From a virus, in IMG/VR virus record IMGVR_UViG_3300033145_002449, positions 1 through 36,483 of that record: a stretch of DNA of 36,483 bases; one strand, written 5' to 3'. The position numbers were made by a program, and so were the translations under genes. Each line of letters starts with the position of its first letter. Positions within the stretch are counted from its first letter, which is position 1. Shown here piece by piece: positions 7,108 through 14,078 of this stretch. The notes beneath the pieces are model-generated. The model had not been told where the DNA came from. It did not search any database and saw only the letters and a list, made by a program, of their open reading frames with translations.

Positions 7108-8325
7108 ATGCCCTATCCGAACCATCATTCCTGCCGGGTGCGAAATCCCGGCGACTTCCAGAAGGGATCGTTCGTGACGATCAAGCGCGAACACGACGGC
7201 AAACCATACAACGTGATTATGGGGCGGCTCAAGGGCGAGGATACGCTCACGGAACAGGCCTATCGCTATCCCAAGGAACATTGGACCGAGGCGGCCGCGC
7301 GGGCACATTGCAAGAGCCACGACGGCATCCTGTTCGAACCAGCGAGCGAGTCACAAAGCAGCCCTCAGGAAGACCTCGAACTGAGAGGCGCCATCCCGTA
7401 CCGGAAATATCCGCTCGCCCCGGAAGATGAGCCTTGGGATGCGGCTCGCGAGGTAGCCGCTGCGGATGTAGATGACCTGAAGCAGATGTGCGCTTGGTAC
7501 GATAGCAAGAATCCAGACGTGAAGACCTCCTATAAACTGCCTCACCATCGACAGCGCGATAAGCATACTGTGTGGCGTGCGGTGGCTGCATCAATGGCCG
7601 CGCTGCGAGGGGCCCGGGGCGGTGTCGCCATCCCGTCCGGCGATCGGGCGGGAGTCTATGCACATCTAAAGAAGCATTATGCCGAGTTCGACAAGGAGCC
7701 GCCTGAACTCAACTTCGACGCACAAGAAGAGATAGAGCGCCGGAGCCGGACTTGCGAGTTCCGGGTACAGGAGACGGAAAGCGAGACACCGGTTCTCGAG
7801 GGCTATGCGGCGCTGTTCAACGTGCCGATGCGATTGTTCCGCCATGTCGAGGTCATCGCTCCGGGCGCTTTTACGAAGACACTCGCTTCGAAACCGGATG
7901 TGCGCGCGACGGTAAACCACGATCCGAGCTTTGTCCTCGGGCGCTTGAAGGCCGGAACACTCGAACTCGAAGAGGACGCGAAGGGCTTGAAGGTCCGGAT
8001 CAAGCCGCCCGATACACAATGGGTCCGCGATCTGCTCCAGAGCATCAAGCGCGGCGACATAGATCAGATGAGCTTCGCATTCCGCACGATTCAGGACGAA
8101 TGGCAGGTGGAGGACGATCAAGACCTGCGGATATTGCGCGAGGTCTCGCTCGATGACGGGGACGTCTCGATCGTGACTTATCCGGCCTGTCCGGACACTA
8201 CCGTGGCACTGCGCTCACGCGAGCGTTGGGAAGAGAGGCAGCGGCAACAAGAAGAACGAAGCACGGAATCGGAACTTGCTCGAATGTATATGCGACTTCG
8301 CCTCGCGGAGGCGGAGGCGGAATAG
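7108..8325 (+). CDS. Prohead protease with long N-terminal extension
   Basis: The C-terminal part (residues about 213-385) is an HK97-type U35 prohead protease: EGYAALFNVP, APGAFTKTL, NHDPS with catalytic-type His271, and MSFAF with Ser322; the spacing of about 50 residues matches the family. It cleaves the capsid scaffold domain during maturation. Residues 1-210 are additional and contain two blocks: one with HSCRVRNPG, GSFVTIKRE and AHCKSHDG, and one with a DLKQMCAWYDSK...YKLPHHR...WRAVAASMAAL pattern and VYAHLKKHYAEF. Such blocks are found fused to or next to phage proteases but their role is unknown; scaffolding or delivery to the prohead is possible. A perfect AGGAGGTGA precedes the ATG. 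Total length is 405 against roughly 200 for a plain protease. Confidence 0.9.
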   Translation: MPYPNHHSCRVRNPGDFQKGSFVTIKREHDGKPYNVIMGRLKGEDTLTEQAYRYPKEHWTEAAARAHCKSHDGILFEPASESQSSPQEDLELRGAIPYRKYPLAPEDEPWDAAREVAAADVDDLKQMCAWYDSKNPDVKTSYKLPHHRQRDKHTVWRAVAASMAALRGARGGVAIPSGDRAGVYAHLKKHYAEFDKEPPELNFDAQEEIERRSRTCEFRVQETESETPVLEGYAALFNVPMRLFRHVEVIAPGAFTKTLASKPDVRATVNHDPSFVLGRLKAGTLELEEDAKGLKVRIKPPDTQWVRDLLQSIKRGDIDQMSFAFRTIQDEWQVEDDQDLRILREVSLDDGDVSIVTYPACPDTTVALRSRERWEERQRQQEERSTESELARMYMRLRLAEAEAE

Positions 8326-8440
8326 AGGCAAGAGGCGGGCCGATGTCCGCTTTTGCGCATATGCGCTATAACGAATCCGAAGATTCGAAGCGCAAAGGGG
8401 TAACTGGATGAAAACGAGGTTAACCGAAGGAGAATGAAAA

Positions 8441-9730
8441 ATGAAGAAGATGTTGGAAAAACGCGCCCAGCTTATTACACAGGCGCGCGAGATTTATTCC
8501 AAGGCCGAGAGCGAGAACCGCGAGCCGACGGCTCAGGAACGCGAGCAGTTCGATAAGTTGATGGACGCTGCAGATGCGCTGAAGAAGGATGCCGATCGGC
8601 AAGCACGGCTCGCCGAGGCTGAACGCGAGCTTGAAGCCTCGCGCGGTACACGAGTCGGCCTCGAAGATCGAGTGACGTCTGATGATCCGCCAGAGAAGAT
8701 GATGATCGAGCTTCGCAGTTCCATCGTCGGTGATCTGCGGCGGATCGAAATTCCGAGGACCGAAGCAGTGATAAAGGCCGAGGAAACCTTCTCCCGCTAT
8801 CTGCGCTATGGGTCTCGTGGCTTATCGGAAGTCGAGATCCGCGCGCTGCAGAAGGATTCGGACACGGCTGGCGGATATCTGAGCGCGCCGGAAAAGTTCC
8901 AAGCTGAGCTGATCCAGTCGCTCGACAATCAAGTCTTTATGCGCCAGATCGCCCGTGTCCTGCCGCCTCTCGGCAGCGCCGATTCACTCGGCACACCATC
9001 GCTCGACGCCGATCCGGCCGATCCGACTTGGACGGGCGAGCTGAACATCGGGTCTGAGGATTCGACGATGGCCTTGGGCAAGCGGGTGATGAAGCCATAT
9101 CCGCTGGCCAAGTACATCAAGGTCTCGAAGACTCTGCTCCGGCGCTCGGCCATTTCGGTTGACGCGATCGTCCGGGAGCGGCTCGCCTATAAGTTCGCCG
9201 TGACCGAGGAGAATGCCTTCCTCAATGGTTCGGGGGCGAACCAGCCGCTCGGTGTATTCACTGCTTCAACCGATGGTATCAGCACGTCACGGGATGTTTC
9301 AACGGGCAATACGACCACGGAGATTCGGACGGACGGCCTGAAGGAGGCTAAATATTCGCTCAAGGCTCAGTATCGGAAACGCAACTGTGCCTGGATATTC
9401 CACCGTGACGCGGTGAAACAGATCGCAAAATTGAAGGACGGCGAAGGTCGCTACATATGGCAGGCATCGCTCGTCGGTGGCGATCCAGACAGGCTTCTCG
9501 GCTATCCGGTCTATGAGTCTGAATACGCGCCGAATACCTTCACGACCGGACAATATGTCGGAATCCTGGGCGATTTCTCGTTTTACTGGATCGTCGATGC
9601 ACTGACGATGACGATCCAAGTGCTCGTCGAACTCTATGCGGGTGCGAATCAGAACGGCTACCTCGCCCGGAAGGAGACCGACGGAATGCCGGTGCTTGAG
9701 GAGGCATTCGCCCGCGTAACACTGGCGTAA
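8441..9730 (+). CDS. Major capsid protein, HK97 fold
   Basis: The 429-residue shell protein. Residues 1-75 are a charged, coiled-coil delta domain that the prohead protease would remove; the HK97 core follows from about residue 130 (DSDTAGGYLSAPEKFQAEL, then VLPPLGSADSLGTP, KRVMKPYPLAKYIKVSKTLL, AFLNGSGANQPLGVF, AWIFHRDAVKQIAKLKD, LLGYPVYESEY and GDFSFYWIVD). Position after portal and protease is canonical. GAAGGAGAATGAAAA gives a good ribosome site. The 115 bases between protease and capsid gene contain no gene. A GC-rich hairpin follows the stop. No Thr/Ser tail is present on the major capsid protein itself. Confidence 0.95.
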   Translation: MKKMLEKRAQLITQAREIYSKAESENREPTAQEREQFDKLMDAADALKKDADRQARLAEAERELEASRGTRVGLEDRVTSDDPPEKMMIELRSSIVGDLRRIEIPRTEAVIKAEETFSRYLRYGSRGLSEVEIRALQKDSDTAGGYLSAPEKFQAELIQSLDNQVFMRQIARVLPPLGSADSLGTPSLDADPADPTWTGELNIGSEDSTMALGKRVMKPYPLAKYIKVSKTLLRRSAISVDAIVRERLAYKFAVTEENAFLNGSGANQPLGVFTASTDGISTSRDVSTGNTTTEIRTDGLKEAKYSLKAQYRKRNCAWIFHRDAVKQIAKLKDGEGRYIWQASLVGGDPDRLLGYPVYESEYAPNTFTTGQYVGILGDFSFYWIVDALTMTIQVLVELYAGANQNGYLARKETDGMPVLEEAFARVTLA

Positions 9731-9740
9731 CGAAACTGAC

Positions 9741-9779
9741 GGGCGGTCGCGCAGGAGGTCGCGTTCGCGCGCACCGCCC
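9741..9779 (+). terminator. GC-rich hairpin after capsid gene
   Basis: GGGCGGTCGCGC (9741-9752) can pair with GCGCG-C-ACCGCCC (9767-9779) around a 14-base loop with a single bulge. There is no T-run afterwards, so it is more likely an mRNA-stabilising 3' hairpin or partial attenuator for the abundant capsid message than a full intrinsic terminator. Confidence 0.5.
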
Positions 9780-9814
9780 CTTACCAGAAAAACGAACGCG
9801 AAAGGAGTAACCAG

Positions 9815-10246
9815 ATGAACCTGTCGAAACACGTGAAAATCTCTGATGCTCTGGACTATGCGAGCGGGACTGCGACGCGGAATGGCGCGACGCTTGATAT
9901 GAGCGGCTGGGATGGTGTGCTGATGATCGTCAAGCACGCCACTATCGCTTCCGGTGCCTCCGGCGACATCCACGCTGAGCAGGGTAACGAGAGCGATGCC
10001 AGCGATATGACCGATCTCGCTGGTACCAAGATCGCCGTGGCCGACGATGATGACAACCAGACTTTCGTTCTGGACATCTATCGGCCCACCGATCGCTATG
10101 TCCGTGTAGTGGTGACGAAGGACGGTTCGAACGCCCAAGCGGAAACTGCACTCTACCTGCAGTACCGCGGCCGGAAGTTGCCGGTCACGGATATGGGCGC
10201 CGATGAGTACGAGCTGCACGTCTCGCCGTCCGAGGGCACAAAGTAA
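9815..10246 (+). CDS. Capsid-adjacent conserved virion protein, decoration-like
   Basis: A 143-residue beta-rich protein beginning NLSKHVKISDALDYASG, with GWDGVLMIVKHATI, VADDDDNQTFVLDIYRP and RYVRVVVTK. Proteins with this layout follow the capsid gene in many HK97-type phages and are usually unassigned; a head decoration or stabilising role is a reasonable inference from position and probable abundance. AAAGGAGTAACCAG precedes the ATG. It ends LHVSPSEGTK without a Thr/Ser tail, unlike the next gene. Confidence 0.75.
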   Translation: MNLSKHVKISDALDYASGTATRNGATLDMSGWDGVLMIVKHATIASGASGDIHAEQGNESDASDMTDLAGTKIAVADDDDNQTFVLDIYRPTDRYVRVVVTKDGSNAQAETALYLQYRGRKLPVTDMGADEYELHVSPSEGTK

Positions 10247-10275
10247 AGTTGATCCTATGCCTTAAGTGGCTACTC

Positions 10276-10290
10276 GGTGGCCGGGCCACC
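10276..10290 (+). other. Small GC hairpin in intergenic gap
   Basis: GGTGGC and GCCACC flank a 3-base loop in the 94-base gap between two virion genes; further short GC-rich pairings (GAGC/GCTC) follow. There is no T-run. It may tune expression between genes, but chance pairing in GC-rich DNA is possible. Confidence 0.3.
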
Positions 10291-10340
10291 TCGAGCGGGT
10301 GGCTCGGTCTTGCCGGGGCAACCAATAGGAGAACAGAGAA

Positions 10341-10703
10341 ATGGCCTATCAACCGAAGGTATATCGGGACCAGGGTGGAGATAGACTCGTCGTGGCCGAC
10401 GGCGGGCAGATCAAAATCGACAGTCCATCGGACGCTACGTGGCTCAATATTTCCTCGCCTGGAGCCAGTGTCGTGGAGACGGGGACGAACGAACCGGTCT
10501 GGTCGGGCAAAGTCGCACGTATCGGGATTACGATCGATGGCAGCACCTATTCCCTGATCGCGATCTCCGGGTCGCCGACGACCTCTACAACGAGCACGTC
10601 GACTACGACCTCGACCTCGACGTCAACGACGACGACCACGTCCACCTCGAGTTCGACGACTTCGACGTCTACGTCCAGCAGCACGACAACTACGGCTCCG
10701 TAA
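10341..10703 (+). CDS. Small virion protein with C-terminal Thr/Ser tail
   Basis: A 120-residue protein: residues 1-79 are a compact beta-rich domain (VYRDQGGDRLVVADGGQIKI, then ISSPGASVVETG and ARIGITIDGSTYSLI), and residues 80-120 are almost only Thr and Ser, ending TTTTAP. The globular part has the size of a phage head decoration protein or tail-spike plug, but I recognise no family. The tail has the same composition and end (AP) as those at 5378-5479 and 12454-12519. TAGGAGAACAGAGAA precedes the ATG. It is a likely substrate of the phage glycosyltransferases if those act on Thr/Ser tracts. Confidence 0.75.
   Translation: MAYQPKVYRDQGGDRLVVADGGQIKIDSPSDATWLNISSPGASVVETGTNEPVWSGKVARIGITIDGSTYSLIAISGSPTTSTTSTSTTTSTSTSTTTTTSTSSSTTSTSTSSSTTTTAP
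10578..10700 (+). repeat. Thr/Ser codon tract 2
   Basis: Forty-one codons of Thr and Ser ending Ala-Pro. The bases form a degenerate ACG/TCG/ACC repeat; this is the longest purely C-terminal tract in the window. Confidence 0.9.
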
Positions 10704-10712
10704 GGAGGCGGC

Positions 10713-10940
10713 GTGAAGATACGGATGTTGAAACGTTTGGCAGGGCCAGACGGGAACTTGGCGCCGGGCAGTATAGTCGAGTTGCCTGATGAGCAGGCAC
10801 AGATGCTCATCAATGCTGGCGCTGCTGAACGAATTGACCGCGATGAGCCGGAGACGGCGATGCTTGAGGTCGCCCCCGAGCGGATGATCAGGCCGCGGGC
10901 GCGTAAACGCCGCGGCGGCAAGAAAGGAGAAAGCATATGA
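10713..10940 (+). CDS. Small head-tail region protein
   Basis: A 75-residue protein with the pattern KIRMLKRLAGPDGNLAPGS, ELPDEQAQMLINAGAAERI, followed by a basic C-terminus (RPRARKRRGGKKG). The N-terminal half matches short proteins common between the capsid and connector genes of siphoviruses (a beta-ribbon with P-G-D/S turn and a residue near the AGAA helix); they have no firm function. The start is GTG, with TAAGGAGG ending 4 bases before it. It overlaps the next gene by 4 bases (ATGA). Confidence 0.75.
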   Translation: MKIRMLKRLAGPDGNLAPGSIVELPDEQAQMLINAGAAERIDRDEPETAMLEVAPERMIRPRARKRRGGKKGESI

Positions 10941-11308
10941 GCTACGTAGAACGCCATCGTGTCACGGTGACTACGGATGCGAGCGGCGATGGGACGGGTT
11001 ATACGCCCGTCGTGACTGGGCGCGTGCTGACGATTGTGTACACGAAGGTCGACTATGACGACGGTGTCGATTTCACGATCACGGCCGAGGCCACGGGGGA
11101 AACGATCTGGAGCGAGTCGAACGTCAACAGTTCGAAAACCGTGGCCCCGAGACAGGCGACACATGATATGTCCGGCAATGCCTCGCTCTATGCTGCCGGC
11201 GGTGAGCCTGTCGAGGACTACATCGCCCTGGCACAAGACCGCGTGAAGATAGTCGTCGCATCTGGCGGCAATACGAAATCCGGCACGTTTGACGTGGTCA
11301 TCGGGTGA
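10937..11308 (+). CDS. Conserved phage structural protein, unknown role
   Basis: A 123-residue beta-rich protein (VTVTTDASGDGTGYTPVVTG, VDFTITAEATGETIWSESNV, RVKIVVASGGNTKSGTFDVVIG). Its position between the capsid and connector genes and the overall pattern resemble a group of unassigned virion proteins in HK97-type phages. AGAAAGGAGAAAGCAT precedes the ATG. It lacks a Thr/Ser tail. A role as minor head or neck protein is inferred from position only. Confidence 0.7.
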   Translation: MSYVERHRVTVTTDASGDGTGYTPVVTGRVLTIVYTKVDYDDGVDFTITAEATGETIWSESNVNSSKTVAPRQATHDMSGNASLYAAGGEPVEDYIALAQDRVKIVVASGGNTKSGTFDVVIG

Positions 11309-11312
11309 GAGA

Positions 11313-12134
11313 ATGCTATACGAATGGGCGCTTGAGGCGACGGTTGAACCGCAAGTCGAACCGCTGAGTCTCACGGAAGCGAAGGCGCACCTGCGCGTCG
11401 AGGTGTCGACGGATGACGACCTCATCACGTCGCTCATCAAGGTGGCGCGGCAATATGCGGAGGCGGTGACCGGCAGACAGCTGAGCGTCGCGACGCTGCG
11501 GCTGACGCTGGACGAGTTTCCGAGCGAGAACGACGAGCAGATCACTCTCTTGAGACCGCCGGTGCACTATATTAGCAGCATATCATATGTGGATACCGAC
11601 GGTGTGACGCAGACGGTCGATTCGTCCGACTACCAGCTCGACCGCGCAACGGAGCCGGCACGGCTGCGCCCGGCATATGGAACGTCGTGGCCTTCAGCCC
11701 GAGACCAGATGGCGGCCGTGACGATTGACTATGTCGCCGGCTATGTGACGCAGTTTACCGTCGATGCGAGCACGGATGTTCTCACATGGTCCGGCCGAAC
11801 GCCGGTCGACGGCGAGGCGGTCGTGCTGAGCAATTCGGGCGGGACGTTGCCCGGGGGACTTGCGACGCTCACGACTTACTACGTGCGCGACGTGTCGGGA
11901 TCGACCTGCAAGCTGGCGGCCTCGAGCGGAGGTGCGGCGATCGACATCACCGACACCGGTACCGGGACACACTTCATCGGTTCGGTGCCACCGCCTATCC
12001 TCGCGGCAATGAAATTGCTCATCGGCCACCTCTACGAGAACCGCGAGGCGACGAGCGAGGCGAAGCTGACATCGGTCCCGCTTGCGGTTGCTGCATTGCT
12101 CGCGCCGTGGCGCGTGAACTGGGAGTCGATCTGA
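11313..12134 (+). CDS. Head-tail connector (gp6-like) with inserted domain
   Basis: A 273-residue adaptor. Residues 1-146 have the gp6-like connector pattern: LSLTEAKAHLRVEVSTDDDLI, LIKVARQYAEAVTGRQL, DEFPSENDE, then LDRATEPARLRPAYG and VTIDYVAGY. The final helix, PPPILAAMKLLIGHLYENRE (from about residue 225), also belongs to the family. Between them residues about 148-223 are an inserted beta domain (TVDASTDVLTWSG, GTLPGGLATLTTYYVRDVSG, ITDTGTGTHFIG) of a kind seen as repeats in phage fibre proteins, so the domain may project from the neck. ATG 11313 is preferred over an upstream in-frame start that would overlap the previous gene; a clear ribosome site is lacking. Confidence 0.85.
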   Translation: MLYEWALEATVEPQVEPLSLTEAKAHLRVEVSTDDDLITSLIKVARQYAEAVTGRQLSVATLRLTLDEFPSENDEQITLLRPPVHYISSISYVDTDGVTQTVDSSDYQLDRATEPARLRPAYGTSWPSARDQMAAVTIDYVAGYVTQFTVDASTDVLTWSGRTPVDGEAVVLSNSGGTLPGGLATLTTYYVRDVSGSTCKLAASSGGAAIDITDTGTGTHFIGSVPPPILAAMKLLIGHLYENREATSEAKLTSVPLAVAALLAPWRVNWESI

Positions 12135-12135
12135 T

Positions 12136-12522
12136 ATGCGCGGCGGAAAGTTGCGGCACAGGATCACGGTCCAGAAGAAGACGGAAAGCCGCGATTCGCA
12201 CGGCGGCGTGACGTATACTTGGACTAATGAGAACTCGCGCTGGGCCGAAGTGCAGCCGCTTGCGGGCCGGGAACTCTGGCAAGCGCGCCAGGCCCAGATG
12301 CATGCCACGTTGCGCGTGAGCATGCGCTATTATCCGGGACTGACGAGTGAGCATCGGATCATCTTCGGAAGCAGGATTCTGAACATCGAGGCAGTGACAA
12401 ATGTCGGAGAACGAAACATCGAGACGGTGGCGCTGTGTATTGATGCCGATGTCACAACCACGACCAGCACCACCACCTCAACCTCTACCAGCACGACGAC
12501 GACCACGACAACGGCACCTTGA
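12136..12522 (+). CDS. Head closure/head-tail adaptor with Thr/Ser tail
   Basis: A 128-residue protein. Residues 1-105 match the phage head-tail joining family (PF05521): GGKLRHRITVQKKTESRD, GGVTYTWTNENSRWAEVQPL, GRELWQARQAQMHATLRVS, RIIFGSRILNIEAVTNVGE. This protein closes the head and forms the docking site for the tail. Residues 107-128 are a Thr/Ser tail ending AP, not part of the normal family. The gene starts 1 base after the connector stop. The tail would place Thr/Ser whiskers at the neck. Confidence 0.87.
   Translation: MRGGKLRHRITVQKKTESRDSHGGVTYTWTNENSRWAEVQPLAGRELWQARQAQMHATLRVSMRYYPGLTSEHRIIFGSRILNIEAVTNVGERNIETVALCIDADVTTTTSTTTSTSTSTTTTTTTAP
12454..12519 (+). repeat. Thr/Ser codon tract 3
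   Basis: Twenty-two codons encode the C-terminal Thr/Ser tail of the head-tail adaptor, ending Ala-Pro. The codons are mainly ACG, ACC, ACA, AGC and TCA. Confidence 0.88.
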
Positions 12523-12542
12523 GCCGGTAGGAGGGTTCAAGC

Positions 12543-12989
12543 GTGCCAAGTGAAGCTGTCGGTTGGGGCATAGTGCTGACGGGCGACAAGGAACTGATCC
12601 GCAAAATGCAGCGACTTGCCGAAAAGACACAGAAGCGGATCGTCCAGAAAGCGATGAAGAAGGGGGCGGCGCGCGTCCGCAAGGCTGCGAAGCGACGCGT
12701 TCCGGTCGAGACCGGATTGTTGAAGAAGAGTCTTGGTTCAAAGGTTGCGCGGCGAAAACGCGACAAGGTCGTTGTCGGCATCATCGGCCCTCGGACCGGA
12801 TTCAAGAAGCAGATGCCGGACGGCTCATATCGGAATCCCGTGCGATATGCGCACCTGGTCGAACTTGGGACGAAGCGTGCCGGTGCCAAACCTTTCCTGC
12901 GCCCGGCGTTCGAGCAGGAGCGGGACGGTGCGGTCGCCGACATCCGCAAGAAGCTGTGGGAAGAGCTTCGCAAGGAGGCGAGAAAATAG
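12543..12989 (+). CDS. HK97 gp10-like tail/neck completion protein
   Basis: A 148-residue basic protein with the pattern ELIRKMQRLAEK, KKGAARVRKAAKRRVPVETG, LKKSLGSKVARRK, RYAHLVELGTKRAGAKPFLRPAFEQ, which is characteristic of HK97 gp10-like proteins (PF04883). It lies in the usual position after the head-tail adaptor and works at the head-tail junction. The start is GTG at 12543 with GTAGGAGGG upstream. In related phages the tail terminator follows directly; here about 2.2 kb of extra genes separate them. The stop is one base from the acyl carrier protein start. Confidence 0.9.
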   Translation: MPSEAVGWGIVLTGDKELIRKMQRLAEKTQKRIVQKAMKKGAARVRKAAKRRVPVETGLLKKSLGSKVARRKRDKVVVGIIGPRTGFKKQMPDGSYRNPVRYAHLVELGTKRAGAKPFLRPAFEQERDGAVADIRKKLWEELRKEARK

Positions 12990-12990
12990 A

Positions 12991-13242
12991 ATGCGGGCCG
13001 TTATCCTCGAAGCCATAGCGGCGCTGGCGCTGAAGCGCGTGACGGACGAGATGCCGATAGAGGAACTCGGTCTCGATTCGCTTGAGCTGGTGCAACTGGA
13101 GATGGAGGTGGGAGAAAGGTTGGGACGTGAGGCCGCGGCGAAGCTGAAGAAGAACATATCGATCATCGACCTCGCGCAAGTCGAGACGGTAGGTGATCTG
13201 GTGCGCGTGTATGAGGAGGCATTGGAGAAGAAAGGAGAATAA
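12991..13242 (+). CDS. Acyl carrier protein
   Basis: An 83-residue acyl carrier protein. The motif EELGLDSLELVQLEMEVGE places the phosphopantetheine-accepting Ser at residue 30 within D-S-L, preceded by MPIEELG and followed by helix II; a later segment IIDLAQVETVGDLVRVYEEAL matches helices III-IV. Length and helix order fit the AcpP family, although the loop after helix II (GREAAAKLKKN) is unusually basic. ACPs carry acyl chains on a 4'-phosphopantetheine arm added by the host enzyme. Its position within neck and tail genes, 1 base after gp10, suggests co-expression with virion proteins. It might acylate a virion component or alter host lipid synthesis; no acyltransferase or synthase is present in the window. 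AAGGAGGCG lies before the ATG. Confidence 0.85.
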   Translation: MRAVILEAIAALALKRVTDEMPIEELGLDSLELVQLEMEVGERLGREAAAKLKKNISIIDLAQVETVGDLVRVYEEALEKKGE

Positions 13243-13243
13243 G

Positions 13244-13543
13244 ATGCCGATAGCAGATAGCAAGGTAATCCAGAGGATTTGGGATGAGGCAGCGCCGAAG
13301 TTGCGCGAGTTGATGCGACTGGGCGGCGAACTTGTCGCACTGCGCCAGAAGGCGGTGGACCAGGATATTGCGACCAAGATTAAGAATTGGCCGGATGATG
13401 CAAACGGATTTCTCGTCGGAACGAAGGTCAAGCGTGCCTGGCTCACGAAACTGAATGACATCATATCCGACCTTGAAACGCTGCTGGTGAACCGAGATGC
13501 CGATCTGACTGAACAGAAAGATGCAGATGTGAGGAGGAGCTGA
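13244..13543 (+). CDS. Hypothetical helical protein
   Basis: A 99-residue, largely helical protein (VIQRIWDEAAPKLRELMRL, LVALRQKAVDQDIATKI, KVKRAWLTKLNDIISDLETLL). The ATG at 13244 is preceded by AAAGGAGAATAAG, so the longer in-frame version from 13193 is rejected. It begins one base after the ACP stop and might be co-translated with it. I recognise no family. It may be a small tail accessory or chaperone-like protein, but this is a guess from position. Confidence 0.7.
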   Translation: MPIADSKVIQRIWDEAAPKLRELMRLGGELVALRQKAVDQDIATKIKNWPDDANGFLVGTKVKRAWLTKLNDIISDLETLLVNRDADLTEQKDADVRRS

Positions 13544-13544
13544 T

Positions 13545-14069
13545 ATGGCTACAGCTACTGTTATTCTGCCAATTGGTGCTGCTACATTGCCCGATGATTC
13601 GACCGGGAACAAAGCAGCAGCATTGCAACGGAAGAAATCTTCTGCTGCCGCACCAAGTCCACATTGGTTTGAGGCATTGTTTGATGATACGACTGAAGAG
13701 GCGATCTTGTTTAGTTTTGTTGTGCCAACCAATTATGCGAGTTCGCCTGTATTGAAGCTGTTCTACAAAATGGCATCAGCCACGAGTGGAACGGTAGAAT
13801 TTGAAGCACGAGTGATGTGTGTTTCGGATGGTGACGCACAAGATGTAGATGCTGATGCGTTTGATACTGCCAATTCGGGTAGCGCCACAGTACCTGCCAC
13901 TGCTGGTTACATAGATGAGATCTCGATTACGTTGACGAATGCGGATGGGATGGCTGCTGGCGATTTCTGCGTGATTGAACTTCGCCGTGATGCCGATGAC
14001 GCGACAAACGATACGGCAACTGGCGACGCAGAAGTAGTGGGCGCAAGATTTGAGTATACTACTACGTAA
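13545..14069 (+). CDS. Predicted beta-sandwich virion accessory protein
   Basis: A 174-residue protein, beta-rich, with segments ATVILPIGAATLPDDSTGN, FSFVVPTNYASSPVLKLFYK, EFEARVMCVSDGDA, ATAGYIDEISITLTNADGM, DFCVIELRRDADD. The arrangement resembles jelly-roll or carbohydrate-binding-like domains found in phage fibre and adhesion proteins. The DNA is more AT-rich than the surrounding head and tail genes, consistent with recent acquisition together with the LamG domain that follows. GAGGAGGAGCTGAT precedes the ATG. A surface-exposed binding role is inferred, not shown. Confidence 0.65.
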   Translation: MATATVILPIGAATLPDDSTGNKAAALQRKKSSAAAPSPHWFEALFDDTTEEAILFSFVVPTNYASSPVLKLFYKMASATSGTVEFEARVMCVSDGDAQDVDADAFDTANSGSATVPATAGYIDEISITLTNADGMAAGDFCVIELRRDADDATNDTATGDAEVVGARFEYTTT

Positions 14070-14078
14070 ACAAGAGAA

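Noticed and set aside
5998-7320. Long minus-strand open frame (440 codons) opposite the portal gene
   Set aside because: It covers the well-supported portal on the other strand, has no recognisable domain, and is typical of GC-rich antisense frames.
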